Assembly: GCF_026683955.1 (NCBI RefSeq)
Contig: NZ_CP113343.1
Span: 620,001 to 684,000 of the forward strand
Direction of reading: 5' to 3'
From: Arthrobacter sp. MMS18-M83
GTDB taxonomy: Bacteria; Actinomycetota; Actinomycetes; Actinomycetales; Micrococcaceae
DNA length: 64,000 nucleotides
Part shown: positions 27,351 to 35,545 of the stretch, in pieces
How positions within the stretch are numbered: the stretch's first letter is position 1
Layout of the letters: every line of letters begins with the position of its first letter
Program-made: the position numbers and the translations under genes
The notes under the pieces: generated by a model
The model's input: the letters and a program-made list of their open reading frames with translations, nothing else
Databases searched by the model: none
What the model was told of the DNA's origin: nothing

Positions 27351-28366
27351 CCCTGGCACCTGAAGGCCGTAGGCTGCTGCGCGTTGAACAGCGCAACAAA
27401 GCCGTCCCGGTCGAACGCAAGCCCGAGTGGATCAAGGCCAAGGTCCAGATGGGCCCGGAATTCGTGGGCCTGAAGAACCTCGTGAAAAAAGAAGGCCTGC
27501 ACACCGTCTGCGAGGAAGCCGGCTGCCCGAACATCTTCGAATGCTGGGAAGACAAGGAAGCAACCTTCCTGATCGGCGGCTCCGAATGCACCCGCCGCTG
27601 CGACTTCTGCCAGATCGACACCGGCAAACCCTCCCCCGTGGACATGTTCGAACCCACCAAGGTCGCCCGCTCCGTCCAGGCCATGGCCCTCCGCTACGCC
27701 ACCGTCACCGGCGTCGCCCGGGACGACCTCGCCGACGAGGGCGTCTGGCTCTACGCCGAAACCGTGCGCAAGATCCACGAACTGAACCCCGGCACCGGGG
27801 TGGAACTGCTCATCCCGGACTTCTCCGGCAAACCCGAACACATCAGCGCGATCTGCGACTCCGCCCCCGAGGTCTTCGCGCACAACGTCGAGACCGTGCC
27901 CCGGATCTTCAAGCGCATCCGCCCCGCGTTCCGCTACGACCGCTCCCTGGACGTCATCACCCAGGGCCGGGACGCCGGCATGGTCACCAAATCCAACCTG
28001 ATCCTGGGCATGGGCGAAACCCGGGCCGAAATCTCCGAAGCCCTTACCGACCTGCACGCCGCGGGCTGCGACCTGATCACCATCACCCAGTACCTGCGCC
28101 CCTCCGAACGGCACCTGCCCGTGGACCGCTGGGTCAAACCCCAGGAATTCGTCGAGCTCGCCGCCGAAGCCGAGGACATCGGCTTCCTCGGCGTCATGTC
28201 CGGACCCCTGGTCCGCTCCTCCTACCGCGCCGGACGCCTCTGGGCCACCGCGATGCGCAAAAAAGGCCGCGACATCCCCACCCACCTGGCCCACATCGCC
28301 GACGGCATCCAGGACTCCGGCACCACCCGCCAGGAAGCCAGCACCCTCCTCGCACACCACGCTTAG
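27347..28366 (+). CDS. lipA: Lipoyl synthase (radical SAM)
   Basis: A 339-residue radical SAM enzyme that inserts two sulfurs into octanoyl-lysine. The auxiliary cluster motif is [12 protein letters not shown] (CX4CX5C), and the SAM cluster motif is CTRRCDFC (CX3CX2C). The C-terminal RSSYRA contains the conserved Ser that ligates the auxiliary cluster. The start is GTG at 27347, overlapping the lipB stop by 4 bp. The products act on the E2 encoded upstream. Part of the gene (about 27.5-28.3 kb) is strongly biased to C-ending codons even compared with its neighbours. Confidence 0.97.
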   Translation: MTLAPEGRRLLRVEQRNKAVPVERKPEWIKAKVQMGPEFVGLKNLVKKEGLHTVCEEAGCPNIFECWEDKEATFLIGGSECTRRCDFCQIDTGKPSPVDMFEPTKVARSVQAMALRYATVTGVARDDLADEGVWLYAETVRKIHELNPGTGVELLIPDFSGKPEHISAICDSAPEVFAHNVETVPRIFKRIRPAFRYDRSLDVITQGRDAGMVTKSNLILGMGETRAEISEALTDLHAAGCDLITITQYLRPSERHLPVDRWVKPQEFVELAAEAEDIGFLGVMSGPLVRSSYRAGRLWATAMRKKGRDIPTHLAHIADGIQDSGTTRQEASTLLAHHA

Positions 28367-28387
28367 CACCCGAGCAAAGCACGGTCG

Positions 28388-28423
28388 AGGACCGGACCCC
28401 GGACAAATCCGGCGTCCGGTCCT
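28388..28423 (+). terminator. Terminator of the lipB-lipA operon
   Basis: Arms AGGACCGGAC and GTCCGGTCCT around an inner CCGGA/TCCGG stem, followed by TT. Confidence 0.75.
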
Positions 28424-28438
28424 TTGGCATAAATCACG

Positions 28439-28444
28439 TAGAAT
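28439..28444 (+). promoter_or_regulatory. Candidate -10 of the DUF4191 gene
   Basis: TAGAAT ends 9 nt before the ATG at 28454. The short gap suggests a leaderless or nearly leaderless transcript. Confidence 0.4.
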
Positions 28445-28453
28445 TAAGGCACT

Positions 28454-29218
28454 ATGGCGAAATCCCCTGATTCCAGCAACTCGACAACATCGGCTGCCGA
28501 CGCTCCCAAGCGCGGCTTGTTTTCCCGCAAGCCCAAGGAAGCCAAGGCCAAGAAGCCGAGCCAGCTGAAGCAGATCGGCGAGGTCTTCAAGATGACCCGC
28601 CGCAATGACCCCACCGTTGTGTGGCTCATGCTGCTGGCTTTCCTGGGTGTCGTTGCCGTCAGCCTCGTCGTCGGTCTCCTCCTGAACAACTGGGTCACGG
28701 GCCTGATCATCGGCATTCCCCTGGGCCTGCTGGCAGCGGTCTTCATCCTCTCGCGCCGCGCGGAGCGGGCAGCCTTTGCGCAGATCGAAAACCAGCCTGG
28801 AGCCTCAGGTGCGGCTCTGGGAACCCTGCGCCGCGGCTGGATCACGGAAGACCAGCCGGTCGCCGTCAACCCGCGCACCCAGGACGCGGTCTTCCGCGCC
28901 ATCGGCCGCCCCGGCGTCGTACTGGTCAGCGAAGGACCTTCGCACCGCGTCAAGCCGCTGGTTGACGCCGAGCGCAAGAAGCTCGCACGTATCCTGCCGA
29001 ATGTGACGGTCCACGTGATCGAAAGCGGTCGCGGCGAGGGCCAGGTGCCAATCAGCCAGATTGCAAAGACCATGAACAAATACAAGAACGAGCTCACGAA
29101 GGTTGAGGTCAGTGCCGTGAGCAAGCGGATCTCCTCGCTCGGCAACCGTCTGTCGATCCCGAAGGGCATCGACCCGTACAAGGCACGCCCGGACCGCAAG
29201 GCAGCCCGCGGACGCTAA
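28454..29218 (+). CDS. DUF4191 family membrane protein
   Basis: A 254-residue protein of an actinobacterial family of unknown function. The N-terminal 45 residues are basic (RGLFSRKPKEAKAKKPSQLKQIGEVFKMTRR). Two membrane segments follow, near 56-78 and 82-99. The C-terminal cytoplasmic domain has GTLRRGWITEDQPVAVNPRTQDAVFRAIGRPGVVLVSEG split across residues 118-160, which is the family core, and ends in a basic tail. It lies directly after lipA, with its own -10-like element, as in related genomes where it follows lipA and precedes an RDD gene and glnA1. Confidence 0.88.
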   Translation: MAKSPDSSNSTTSAADAPKRGLFSRKPKEAKAKKPSQLKQIGEVFKMTRRNDPTVVWLMLLAFLGVVAVSLVVGLLLNNWVTGLIIGIPLGLLAAVFILSRRAERAAFAQIENQPGASGAALGTLRRGWITEDQPVAVNPRTQDAVFRAIGRPGVVLVSEGPSHRVKPLVDAERKKLARILPNVTVHVIESGRGEGQVPISQIAKTMNKYKNELTKVEVSAVSKRISSLGNRLSIPKGIDPYKARPDRKAARGR

Positions 29219-29224
29219 ACACGA

Positions 29225-29282
29225 CAGACAAAGAACCGCCCGGTTCCCGGACTTATCCAGGAACCGGGCGGTTCTTTGTCTG
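29225..29282. terminator. Bidirectional terminator between DUF4191 and RDD genes
   Basis: Near-perfect stem with outer arms CAGACAAAGAACCGCCCGG and CCGGGCGGTTCTTTGTCTG. It serves both converging genes. Confidence 0.92.
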
Positions 29283-29289
29283 CAGAAAG

Positions 29290-29727
29290 TTACATCCGGA
29301 TGAGAATCGTGTTCATGGCTTTGTCATGGAGGCCGCGCTGATCGGGATCAAAGACAACCGCGGGAATCACGAGGCACAGGAGAAGCGTCCTTACCACGGC
29401 GGCCAAAGGCCCTGCCGGCCCTCCACCGAGCCGCACCACGTGTATGCCCGCAACCCGGTGTCCGATGCTGTAGCCGAGCGTACCGATGAGAAGTATCTGT
29501 TCCACCGCAAAGACTGCGAGGGTTGCCCACTGGTTGCCGCCGAAGGCAAAGTTGCTGATCGCCAAGGCAATGACCCAGTCGATGCAGATCGCCAGGATAC
29601 GGCGGCCGGCCCGGGCGATAGAGCCGGGGCCGGACTCGGGCAACCCGAGCCGCTCTCCCGGGTACTTGGAGATTCCGGACGTATCCGGCCCTGTGAGCCA
29701 TGAACCAATGTCTTTTCGATCTACCAC
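29290..29727 (-). CDS. RDD family membrane protein
   Basis: A 145-residue membrane protein with about three hydrophobic segments. The RDD pattern is visible as RAGRRILAICIDWVIALAI (Arg and Asp) and in DPDQRGLHDKAMNT near the C-terminus. The function of the family is not established; some members are linked to ion transport. The N-terminal 35 residues are polar. It converges on the DUF4191 gene and is divergent from glnA1, an order shared with other actinobacteria. Confidence 0.88.
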   Translation of the reverse strand: MVDRKDIGSWLTGPDTSGISKYPGERLGLPESGPGSIARAGRRILAICIDWVIALAISNFAFGGNQWATLAVFAVEQILLIGTLGYSIGHRVAGIHVVRLGGGPAGPLAAVVRTLLLCLVIPAVVFDPDQRGLHDKAMNTILIRM

Positions 29728-29880
29728 TGTTCAAGCTTACGGCTTCGCCATTGCATGCCCGACGGCGGGTGGTGGCGCCCGGCGGGACGTTCGCCGCGTT
29801 CACAAGGAAACAGACACACGGAAGAAAGACATAGACTGGCACTGCAGTGGACCAGTAGCGTTTACACGGCAGGCAGTTCT

Positions 29881-29918
29881 GTAACCTGCACGAAACAATA
29901 CTGACACTCCGGGGAAAT
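29881..29918 (+). promoter_or_regulatory. GlnR-like binding site upstream of glnA1
   Basis: Four half-sites with exact 6-bp spacing: GTAAC-N6-GAAAC-N6-GACAC-N6-GAAAT. This is the a1-b1-a2-b2 layout known for GlnR of actinobacteria (gTnAC-n6-GaAAc). It lies 128 bp upstream of the glnA1 start. No GlnR gene is in the window, so binding is inferred. Confidence 0.65.
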
Positions 29919-29957
29919 CCCATTTCCCTATGGTTGGAGAAGTTGCTAGCCGCCGAC

Positions 29958-29983
29958 GCAGGGACACTTTTTTGTTTCCCTGC
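29958..29983 (+). other. Hairpin in the glnA1 leader
   Basis: GCAGGGA-N12-TCCCTGC with a T-rich loop (six T). It lies 64 bp before the glnA1 start. It may be part of the mRNA leader; no known riboswitch is recognised. Confidence 0.4.
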
Positions 29984-30046
29984 CTTCGGTTTGCGCTGGA
30001 TCAGACGGCCTGAAGGCCTGTTACCTGTTATGCGATAGGAGCATAG

Positions 30047-31471
30047 ATGTTCAAGACTGCGGACGAAGTCCTCAAGTTCATCAAAGACGAAGACGTAAAG
30101 TTCGTCGATATCCGCTTCACCGATCTTCCGGGCGTCCAGCAGCACTTCAATGTGCCGGCCAAGAGCGTCGACGCTGACTTCTTTGTCAACGGTCAGCTCT
30201 TTGACGGATCTTCCATCCGCGGTTTCCAGGGCATCGCCGAGTCCGACATGCAGCTCATCCCGGACGTCACCACGGCCTTCATCGACGCTTTCCGCGTCGA
30301 GAAGACCCTCGCTCTGAACTTCTCCATCGTGAACCCGCGCACTGGCGACCCGTACCACCGCGACCCGCGCGGCGTGGCCGAAAAGGCCGAAGCCTACCTG
30401 GCCTCCACCGGCATTGCGGACACGGCATTCTTTGCTCCCGAAGCTGAGTTCTACGTCTTCGACAATGTCCAGTTCGAGTCCTCCCCCCAGGGTTCCTTCT
30501 ACAAGGTCGACTCGATTGAAGCCCCTTGGAACACGAGCCGCGAAGAAGAAGGCGGAAACCTCGGTTACAAGACCCCCTTCAAGGGCGGTTACTTCCCGGT
30601 ATCCCCGGTTGACCACCAGGCTGACCTCCGCGACGCCATGTGCCTCGCCCTGGATGAAGCAGGCCTCGAAGTCGAGCGCTCCCACCACGAAGTCGGCGCC
30701 GCAGGCCAGGCCGAGATCAACTACAGGTTCACGACGCTGGTGCACGCTGCCGACGACCTGCAGAAGTTCAAGTACGTCGTCAAGAACACCGCGTGGGAGT
30801 TCGGCAAGTCGGTAACCTTCATGCCGAAGCCGATTTTCGGTGACAACGGCTCGGGTATGCACTGCCACCAGTCCCTGTGGAGCAACGGCGATCCGCTGTT
30901 CTACGACGAGAAGGGCTACGCCGGCCTGTCCGACACCGCACGCTGGTACATCGGCGGTCTGCTGAAGCACTCCTCGGCTGTGCTCGCCTTCACCAACCCG
31001 ACGGTCAACTCCTACCGCCGTCTGGTCAAGGGCTTCGAAGCTCCGGTCAACATGGTCTACTCGCAGGGCAACCGCTCCGCCGGTATCCGCATCCCGATCA
31101 CGGGCTCCAACCCGAAGGCCAAGCGCATCGAGTTCCGCGCCCCGGACGCCGCTTCCAACCCATACCTGGCGTTCGCTGCCCAGCTGATGGCTGGAATCGA
31201 CGGCATCCGCAACCGCATCGAGCCCCCGGCGCCGATCGACAAGGACCTGTACGAGCTGCCCGCCGAGGAAGCCAAGGACATTCCCAAGGCTCCGGGTTCC
31301 CTTGAGGAAGCACTGGCCGCGCTGGCTGAGGACAACGAGTTCCTGCAGGCCGGCGGCGTCTTCACCCAGGACCTGATCGACACCTGGATTGAGTACAAGT
31401 ACGAGAACGAGATCCGTCCGCTTTCCCTGCGCCCGAACCCGTACGAGTTCGAGCTCTACTACGGCGTCTAA
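30047..31471 (+). CDS. glnA: Glutamine synthetase, type I, adenylylation-regulated
   Basis: A 474-residue GSI-beta enzyme that makes glutamine from glutamate and ammonia. The beta-grasp segment [11 protein letters not shown] is near residue 25 and FDGSSIRGF near 50. The active-site blocks are [19 protein letters not shown], and [19 protein letters not shown] (ammonia/metal site). Arg-rich [10 protein letters not shown] follows. The adenylylation loop KDLYELP has Tyr402, so GlnE (encoded at 32525-35542) can inactivate it. A GlnR-like box lies upstream, and GGAG precedes the ATG. The gene is followed by its own terminator. Confidence 0.97.
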   Translation: MFKTADEVLKFIKDEDVKFVDIRFTDLPGVQQHFNVPAKSVDADFFVNGQLFDGSSIRGFQGIAESDMQLIPDVTTAFIDAFRVEKTLALNFSIVNPRTGDPYHRDPRGVAEKAEAYLASTGIADTAFFAPEAEFYVFDNVQFESSPQGSFYKVDSIEAPWNTSREEEGGNLGYKTPFKGGYFPVSPVDHQADLRDAMCLALDEAGLEVERSHHEVGAAGQAEINYRFTTLVHAADDLQKFKYVVKNTAWEFGKSVTFMPKPIFGDNGSGMHCHQSLWSNGDPLFYDEKGYAGLSDTARWYIGGLLKHSSAVLAFTNPTVNSYRRLVKGFEAPVNMVYSQGNRSAGIRIPITGSNPKAKRIEFRAPDAASNPYLAFAAQLMAGIDGIRNRIEPPAPIDKDLYELPAEEAKDIPKAPGSLEEALAALAEDNEFLQAGGVFTQDLIDTWIEYKYENEIRPLSLRPNPYEFELYYGV

Positions 31472-31493
31472 GTAACACCGCAAAAAGCATAAG

Positions 31494-31525
31494 AAGGGGT
31501 CATGGGCAAGCGCCCATGACCCCTT
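31494..31525 (+). terminator. Terminator of glnA1
   Basis: Perfect 14-bp stem AAGGGGTCATGGGC / GCCCATGACCCCTT with an AAGC loop. Confidence 0.9.
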
Positions 31526-31684
31526 CGGCGTTAACGTTCGCAGGGTAATTCCCACAAGAAAACAGGACCCGAAGAAGCCTGTCGCCGCAGTAAAGGTAGT
31601 GGTACGTTCAGCGTGATCAGGATGTCTCAGGCGAGTCCTCGCTCATCCAGCTCCTGACGCAACTTCTGAAAGCAGAGGCAAACG

Positions 31685-31945
31685 ATGACAACACTAATGA
31701 TCTTCCATGAGGTCGACGACGTTGAGCACTGGCTCCGCTCACCGAAGCGGGAAGAAATCTTCGGACCCCTGGGCTTCACAGTTCGAACGTTCATCGACCC
31801 AGGAAAAACCAACCGCGTTGGTTTGATCGTCGAAGTCCCGGACATGGAAACGTTCCAGCGAATGATGGAGTCCGAGGCTGCGGCCGACGCGATGAAATTC
31901 GACGGCGTGCGCCCGGAAACAATCGTGACGCTCGTCGAGTCCTAG
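31685..31945 (+). CDS. Small conserved protein of unknown function
   Basis: An 86-residue protein beginning MTTLMIFHEVDDVEHWLRSPKR. The pattern of beta strands and helices (VGLIVEVPDMETFQRMMES, VRPETIVTLVES) suggests a dimeric alpha/beta-barrel fold like monooxygenase-type stress proteins, but no catalytic residues are evident. AGAGG lies upstream of the ATG. It is a single gene between the glnA1 terminator and a convergent acetyltransferase. Function is unknown. Confidence 0.8.
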   Translation: MTTLMIFHEVDDVEHWLRSPKREEIFGPLGFTVRTFIDPGKTNRVGLIVEVPDMETFQRMMESEAAADAMKFDGVRPETIVTLVES

Positions 31946-31952
31946 GTACCGC

Positions 31953-32474
31953 TCAGTCGCCGAAACCCCTGTACATCGTCCATTGCGGCCCGACTGAGCC
32001 ACCCAGGTACCTGCCAGTCTCGGCGAAGCCCGCCTTTGCGTATGCGGCTTTGCCGGCAGGATTGCGCTCGTTGACAGAGAGCACGACGCCGGCCTGGCCG
32101 CCACCGAGCCTCGCCGTCAGCTTGACCGCTTCCCGGGCAGCTGCGGCTGCAGCCTGGGTGCCCAAGCCTCTCCCTTGGTGCCGCCGGTCGATCAGGAACC
32201 CTCGCAAAAGCCAGGCGGAATCGTCGTCAGGCCAACCTGCCAGGGTTGCTGCACCGGCCTGCAAAGTGAAGACTCCGACGGCGGCACCGTCCGCTTCGAT
32301 CACATATGGCAGGCGGCTTTCGTCCTCCAGGCCCATGAGCATCATCTTGAAAGGGTCGCCGACGAAGTCTTCCTGCCCCGCGGCCAATTCCATACCCGCG
32401 ATGTCGCCGAGTTTGATGGCTCGGGCGTCGTCGTCGAGATTCTTCAAGGGAATGAGCCACACCGTTTCAAGCAT
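31953..32474 (-). CDS. GNAT family N-acetyltransferase
   Basis: A 173-residue GNAT acetyltransferase. The acetyl-CoA loop is RRHQGRGLGTQAAAAA (Q/RxxGxG/A) near residues 97-112. LRGFLIDRRHQ before it is the expected strand 4, and NPAGKAAYAKAGFAETGRY is the typical C-terminal Asn/Tyr region. The substrate cannot be assigned. It is 50 bp downstream of glnE on the same strand and may be read as the end of the glnA2-glnE transcript. Confidence 0.88.
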   Translation of the reverse strand: MLETVWLIPLKNLDDDARAIKLGDIAGMELAAGQEDFVGDPFKMMLMGLEDESRLPYVIEADGAAVGVFTLQAGAATLAGWPDDDSAWLLRGFLIDRRHQGRGLGTQAAAAAAREAVKLTARLGGGQAGVVLSVNERNPAGKAAYAKAGFAETGRYLGGSVGPQWTMYRGFGD

Positions 32475-32524
32475 CTTTCGAGCTTAGCTGTCCCGGCGCT
32501 GCGCCCGGCGACGCGAACCTGAGA

Positions 32525-35500
32525 TCACTGGCCGTAGAAGTCCTTTACAAACACGGCCCGGGTCCGTCGGCTTAGGCGCAGGTAATCCTCTTCGAACACT
32601 GCAGCTTGGCCAGGAGCGTAACCACACCACCGGGCAACAGCCTCCAGGTCCCGCCGGGAAGCAGGGAGGAGATCAGAGGCACGCCCGGTGCAGACCACAT
32701 TCGCGGATCGGATACGGCTCGCGAGCCGCCACGCTTCACGGAGCAACACGATGTCGCTCTTGTCGATCAGGCCCAACGACTCAATCGCGTCGAGGGCCTG
32801 CAGGGTGGAAGTGGTCCGGAGCTGCGGATGCTCGCCTGCGTGCTGGAGCTGCAGCAGCTGCACAAGCCATTCGACGTCGCTGAGTCCGCCCCTGCCCAGC
32901 TTCACATGCCTCGCGGGATCGGCCCCCCTGGGGAGCCGTTCGGACTCGACCCGCGCCTTGACCCGCCGGATCTCCCGCACATCCGTCTCGTCGAGATTCT
33001 TCGGGTAACGGATGGGGTTGATGAGCCAGAGGAATTCCGCTGCCAATTCGTCGTCGCCGGCCATGGGTTGGGCCCGCAGCAGCGCCTGGGCTTCCCAGAT
33101 AAGGGACCACCGGCGGTAATACTCGGCATAGGACTCCAGGGAACGGACCATGGCGCCGCTCTTCCCTTCGGGGCGAAGATCGGCGTCAACCGTCAGGACC
33201 CGCTCCGCCAGGATGGCCGGCTTGAGGGGCTGGGTCAGCAGGGTGGAAATGTGACCAACAATGGCAAGCGCCTGATGCTGGGCTTCGGATTCACTCGCTC
33301 CGGGAAGGGCGCGATGAACGTACATGACGTCTGCGTCCGAGCCGTAGCCGATCTCGCGTCCGCCTTGCCTGCCCATGGCAACCACCAGGACCTGCGTCTT
33401 GAGAGGCCCCTCTGAGCCTACGATGGCTTCCGCGACGTGCAGGGCGCCTAGAACCGCCGCACGGTCGGCGTCGGCCAATGCCGTACCCACTGCATCCTGT
33501 TCCAGGAGGCCGGAACTGTCCGCGATGGCAATACGGAGGATCTCCCGGCGCCGGATAAGCCTGATGAGCCGCATTGCATTCTCGGGATCCGCATGCCGTG
33601 ACATCTTGGATTGGATTTCCTGCCACTGAGCTTCGAAGCTGAGGGGCATGAGTTCCTTGTCCGCACCAAGCCAGGCAACGGATTCCGGGGAAACCTCCAG
33701 GAGGTCCGCGATCAGCCGTGAATTGGAAAGCACGTGGCATAGACGCTCGGCTGCCGCTTGGGAATCCCGGAGCATTCCGAGATACCAATGGGTGGTTCCG
33801 AGGGCTTCGCTGACACGACGGAAGGCGAGCAGGCCGGCGTCGGGGTCTACTCCTTCGGCGAGCCAGCCGAGCAGGATGGGAAGCAGTTGCCGCTGCAAGG
33901 CGGCGCGGCGACTGACTCCCGCCGTGAGAGCCTCTATGTGGCGCATGGCGCCCTGCGGGTCGCGGTAGCCAAGCGCCGCCAGACGGCCTTGTGCGGCTTC
34001 AGGGGTGAGCCGCGCATCCTCGCTGCTCAACTTCGCGGCAGTGTTGAGTAGGGGCCGGTAGAAGATTCGGTCGTGCAGTTCCCGAACGGACCGCTTGGTC
34101 TTCTGCCAGGTTTCGATCAGGGCATCAGGGTGGGGCCTGCCCGTGGAAAACGGGCCAAGGACGGCCTTGGCGAGGAAACGCAGCGATTCCTGGCTAGTAG
34201 GCATGAGGTGCGTGCGACGCATCTGGAACAACTGGATCCGGTGCTCAAGAACCCGCAGATAGCGGTAGGCCGCGTCGAATGCTGCGGCATCGACCCGGCC
34301 AATGTAGCCGCCTGCGGACAGGGCGGAGATTGCCGACGTCGTATCCCGGCAACGGAGCGTTTCGTCGGACTTTCCGTGGACGAGTTGCAGGAGCTGCACG
34401 GTGAACTCGACATCCCGCAGCCCGCCGGGACCGAGCTTGATCTGGCGCTGTTCCTCCGCCGGGGCAATGTTGTTGGTGACCCTGCGGCGCATCGCCTGCA
34501 CGGATTCCACGAAGCCTTCTCTGCCCGCCGAAGCCCACACGAGGGGCTGGACGGCTTGCTCGTACCGTGCCCCGAGGTCCTTGTCACCCGCGATGGTCCT
34601 GGCTTTGAGAAGTGCCTGGAATTCCCAGCTTTCTGCCCATTTCGCGTAATAGCTCAAGTGCGAGGGAAGCGTCCTGACCAGCGGACCCGACTTTCCTTCA
34701 GGCCGCAGGTTCGCGTCGACCTCCCACAGCCCGGGTTCGGGCGCAGTAGAGGAAATCGCGCGGGAGATGCCGGCGGCGAGGACCGTACCGATGGTCGCGG
34801 CCTCGGAGTCCTCCAGGTCCGGCGCCTCGATCACGTAGATGACGTCGACGTCGGAAATGTAGTTGAGCTCGCGGGCACCGCATTTGCCCATGCCAATGAC
34901 GGCCAGCCCGACGCCGGCGATATCGGCGGCGTCGAAAGCCGCCGCGGCTTCCGTCCGGGCCACCGCCAGGGCGGCCTCTATCGCCGCACCGGCGAGGTCT
35001 GCCAGTTCGGCGCCGACGGCGGGCATGAAGTCCTGGGGGCTGGCGGCGCAGAGGTCCTTGATGGCCAGTTCGGTCAATCCCCGCCGGTAGGCCGTCCTAA
35101 GAGCGGTGTATGCGGCCGGTCCCGATATTCCCGCGACGGGCCGGGGAGAGTTGGGGTCCGCTTTGACCGAACGGAGAAGTTTCGTCCGCAGTTCACCGGC
35201 GTCGGCAGACAACGGCTCGGGGCTGACGCGGACATCGAAGACGTCCAGGTGTTCCGGATGCCTGATGAGGAACTCCCCCAGGGCCTCGGATGCCCCCAGC
35301 AGGCGGTATAGCGGTTCGCTGCGATCCTGGTGCTCCCCCGCGAGTTGTTTGAGTGAGGGGTGCTTCTCAATGAGGCGGACAAGCGACTGGAGAGCGGTGT
35401 CCGGGTTGGCGCTGAGGTGCAACCCGGCAAAAATTGTCTCTTGGTCGATGCCGTCGAGTTCACGGGCGGCAAGAAACCGTTCACCCTTCTCAAGGTCGCT

Positions 35501-35542
35501 GAAACCGGCCGAGATGAGCCGGCGGGCCAGGCTCACACCCAC
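32525..35542 (-). CDS. glnE: Bifunctional glutamine synthetase adenylyltransferase/deadenylylase
   Basis: A 1005-residue protein with two nucleotidyltransferase domains. The N-terminal one (MGKCGARELNYISDVDVIYV) is the deadenylylase, and the C-terminal one (MGRQGGREIGYGSDADVMYVH) is the adenylyltransferase. Helical linker and C-terminal helical domains follow each (GPGGLRDVEFTVQLLQL and GRGGLSDVEWLVQLLQL). It adds or removes AMP on the glutamine synthetase tyrosine. The start is GTG at 35542, 3 bp after the glnA2 stop, so the two are translationally linked. Its substrate is expected to be GlnA1 Tyr402, as GlnA2 lacks the tyrosine. Confidence 0.96.
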   Translation of the reverse strand: MGVSLARRLISAGFSDLEKGERFLAARELDGIDQETIFAGLHLSANPDTALQSLVRLIEKHPSLKQLAGEHQDRSEPLYRLLGASEALGEFLIRHPEHLDVFDVRVSPEPLSADAGELRTKLLRSVKADPNSPRPVAGISGPAAYTALRTAYRRGLTELAIKDLCAASPQDFMPAVGAELADLAGAAIEAALAVARTEAAAAFDAADIAGVGLAVIGMGKCGARELNYISDVDVIYVIEAPDLEDSEAATIGTVLAAGISRAISSTAPEPGLWEVDANLRPEGKSGPLVRTLPSHLSYYAKWAESWEFQALLKARTIAGDKDLGARYEQAVQPLVWASAGREGFVESVQAMRRRVTNNIAPAEEQRQIKLGPGGLRDVEFTVQLLQLVHGKSDETLRCRDTTSAISALSAGGYIGRVDAAAFDAAYRYLRVLEHRIQLFQMRRTHLMPTSQESLRFLAKAVLGPFSTGRPHPDALIETWQKTKRSVRELHDRIFYRPLLNTAAKLSSEDARLTPEAAQGRLAALGYRDPQGAMRHIEALTAGVSRRAALQRQLLPILLGWLAEGVDPDAGLLAFRRVSEALGTTHWYLGMLRDSQAAAERLCHVLSNSRLIADLLEVSPESVAWLGADKELMPLSFEAQWQEIQSKMSRHADPENAMRLIRLIRRREILRIAIADSSGLLEQDAVGTALADADRAAVLGALHVAEAIVGSEGPLKTQVLVVAMGRQGGREIGYGSDADVMYVHRALPGASESEAQHQALAIVGHISTLLTQPLKPAILAERVLTVDADLRPEGKSGAMVRSLESYAEYYRRWSLIWEAQALLRAQPMAGDDELAAEFLWLINPIRYPKNLDETDVREIRRVKARVESERLPRGADPARHVKLGRGGLSDVEWLVQLLQLQHAGEHPQLRTTSTLQALDAIESLGLIDKSDIVLLREAWRLASRIRSANVVCTGRASDLLPASRRDLEAVARWCGYAPGQAAVFEEDYLRLSRRTRAVFVKDFYGQ

Positions 35543-35545
35543 AGC

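Larger units (their letters stand above)
29728..30046. other. 319-bp divergent intergenic region (RDD gene / glnA1)
   Basis: No gene is supported. It contains the GlnR-like box (29881-29918) and a leader hairpin (29958-29983). Long minus-strand open frames that cross it are the mirror image of glnA1 codons. Confidence 0.7.

Noticed and set aside
29348..31555. 735-codon open frame on the minus strand opposite glnA1
   Set aside because: It is the mirror of glnA1 codon bias in high-GC DNA; the translation has no recognisable domain and spans the RDD gene and the glnA1 promoter.
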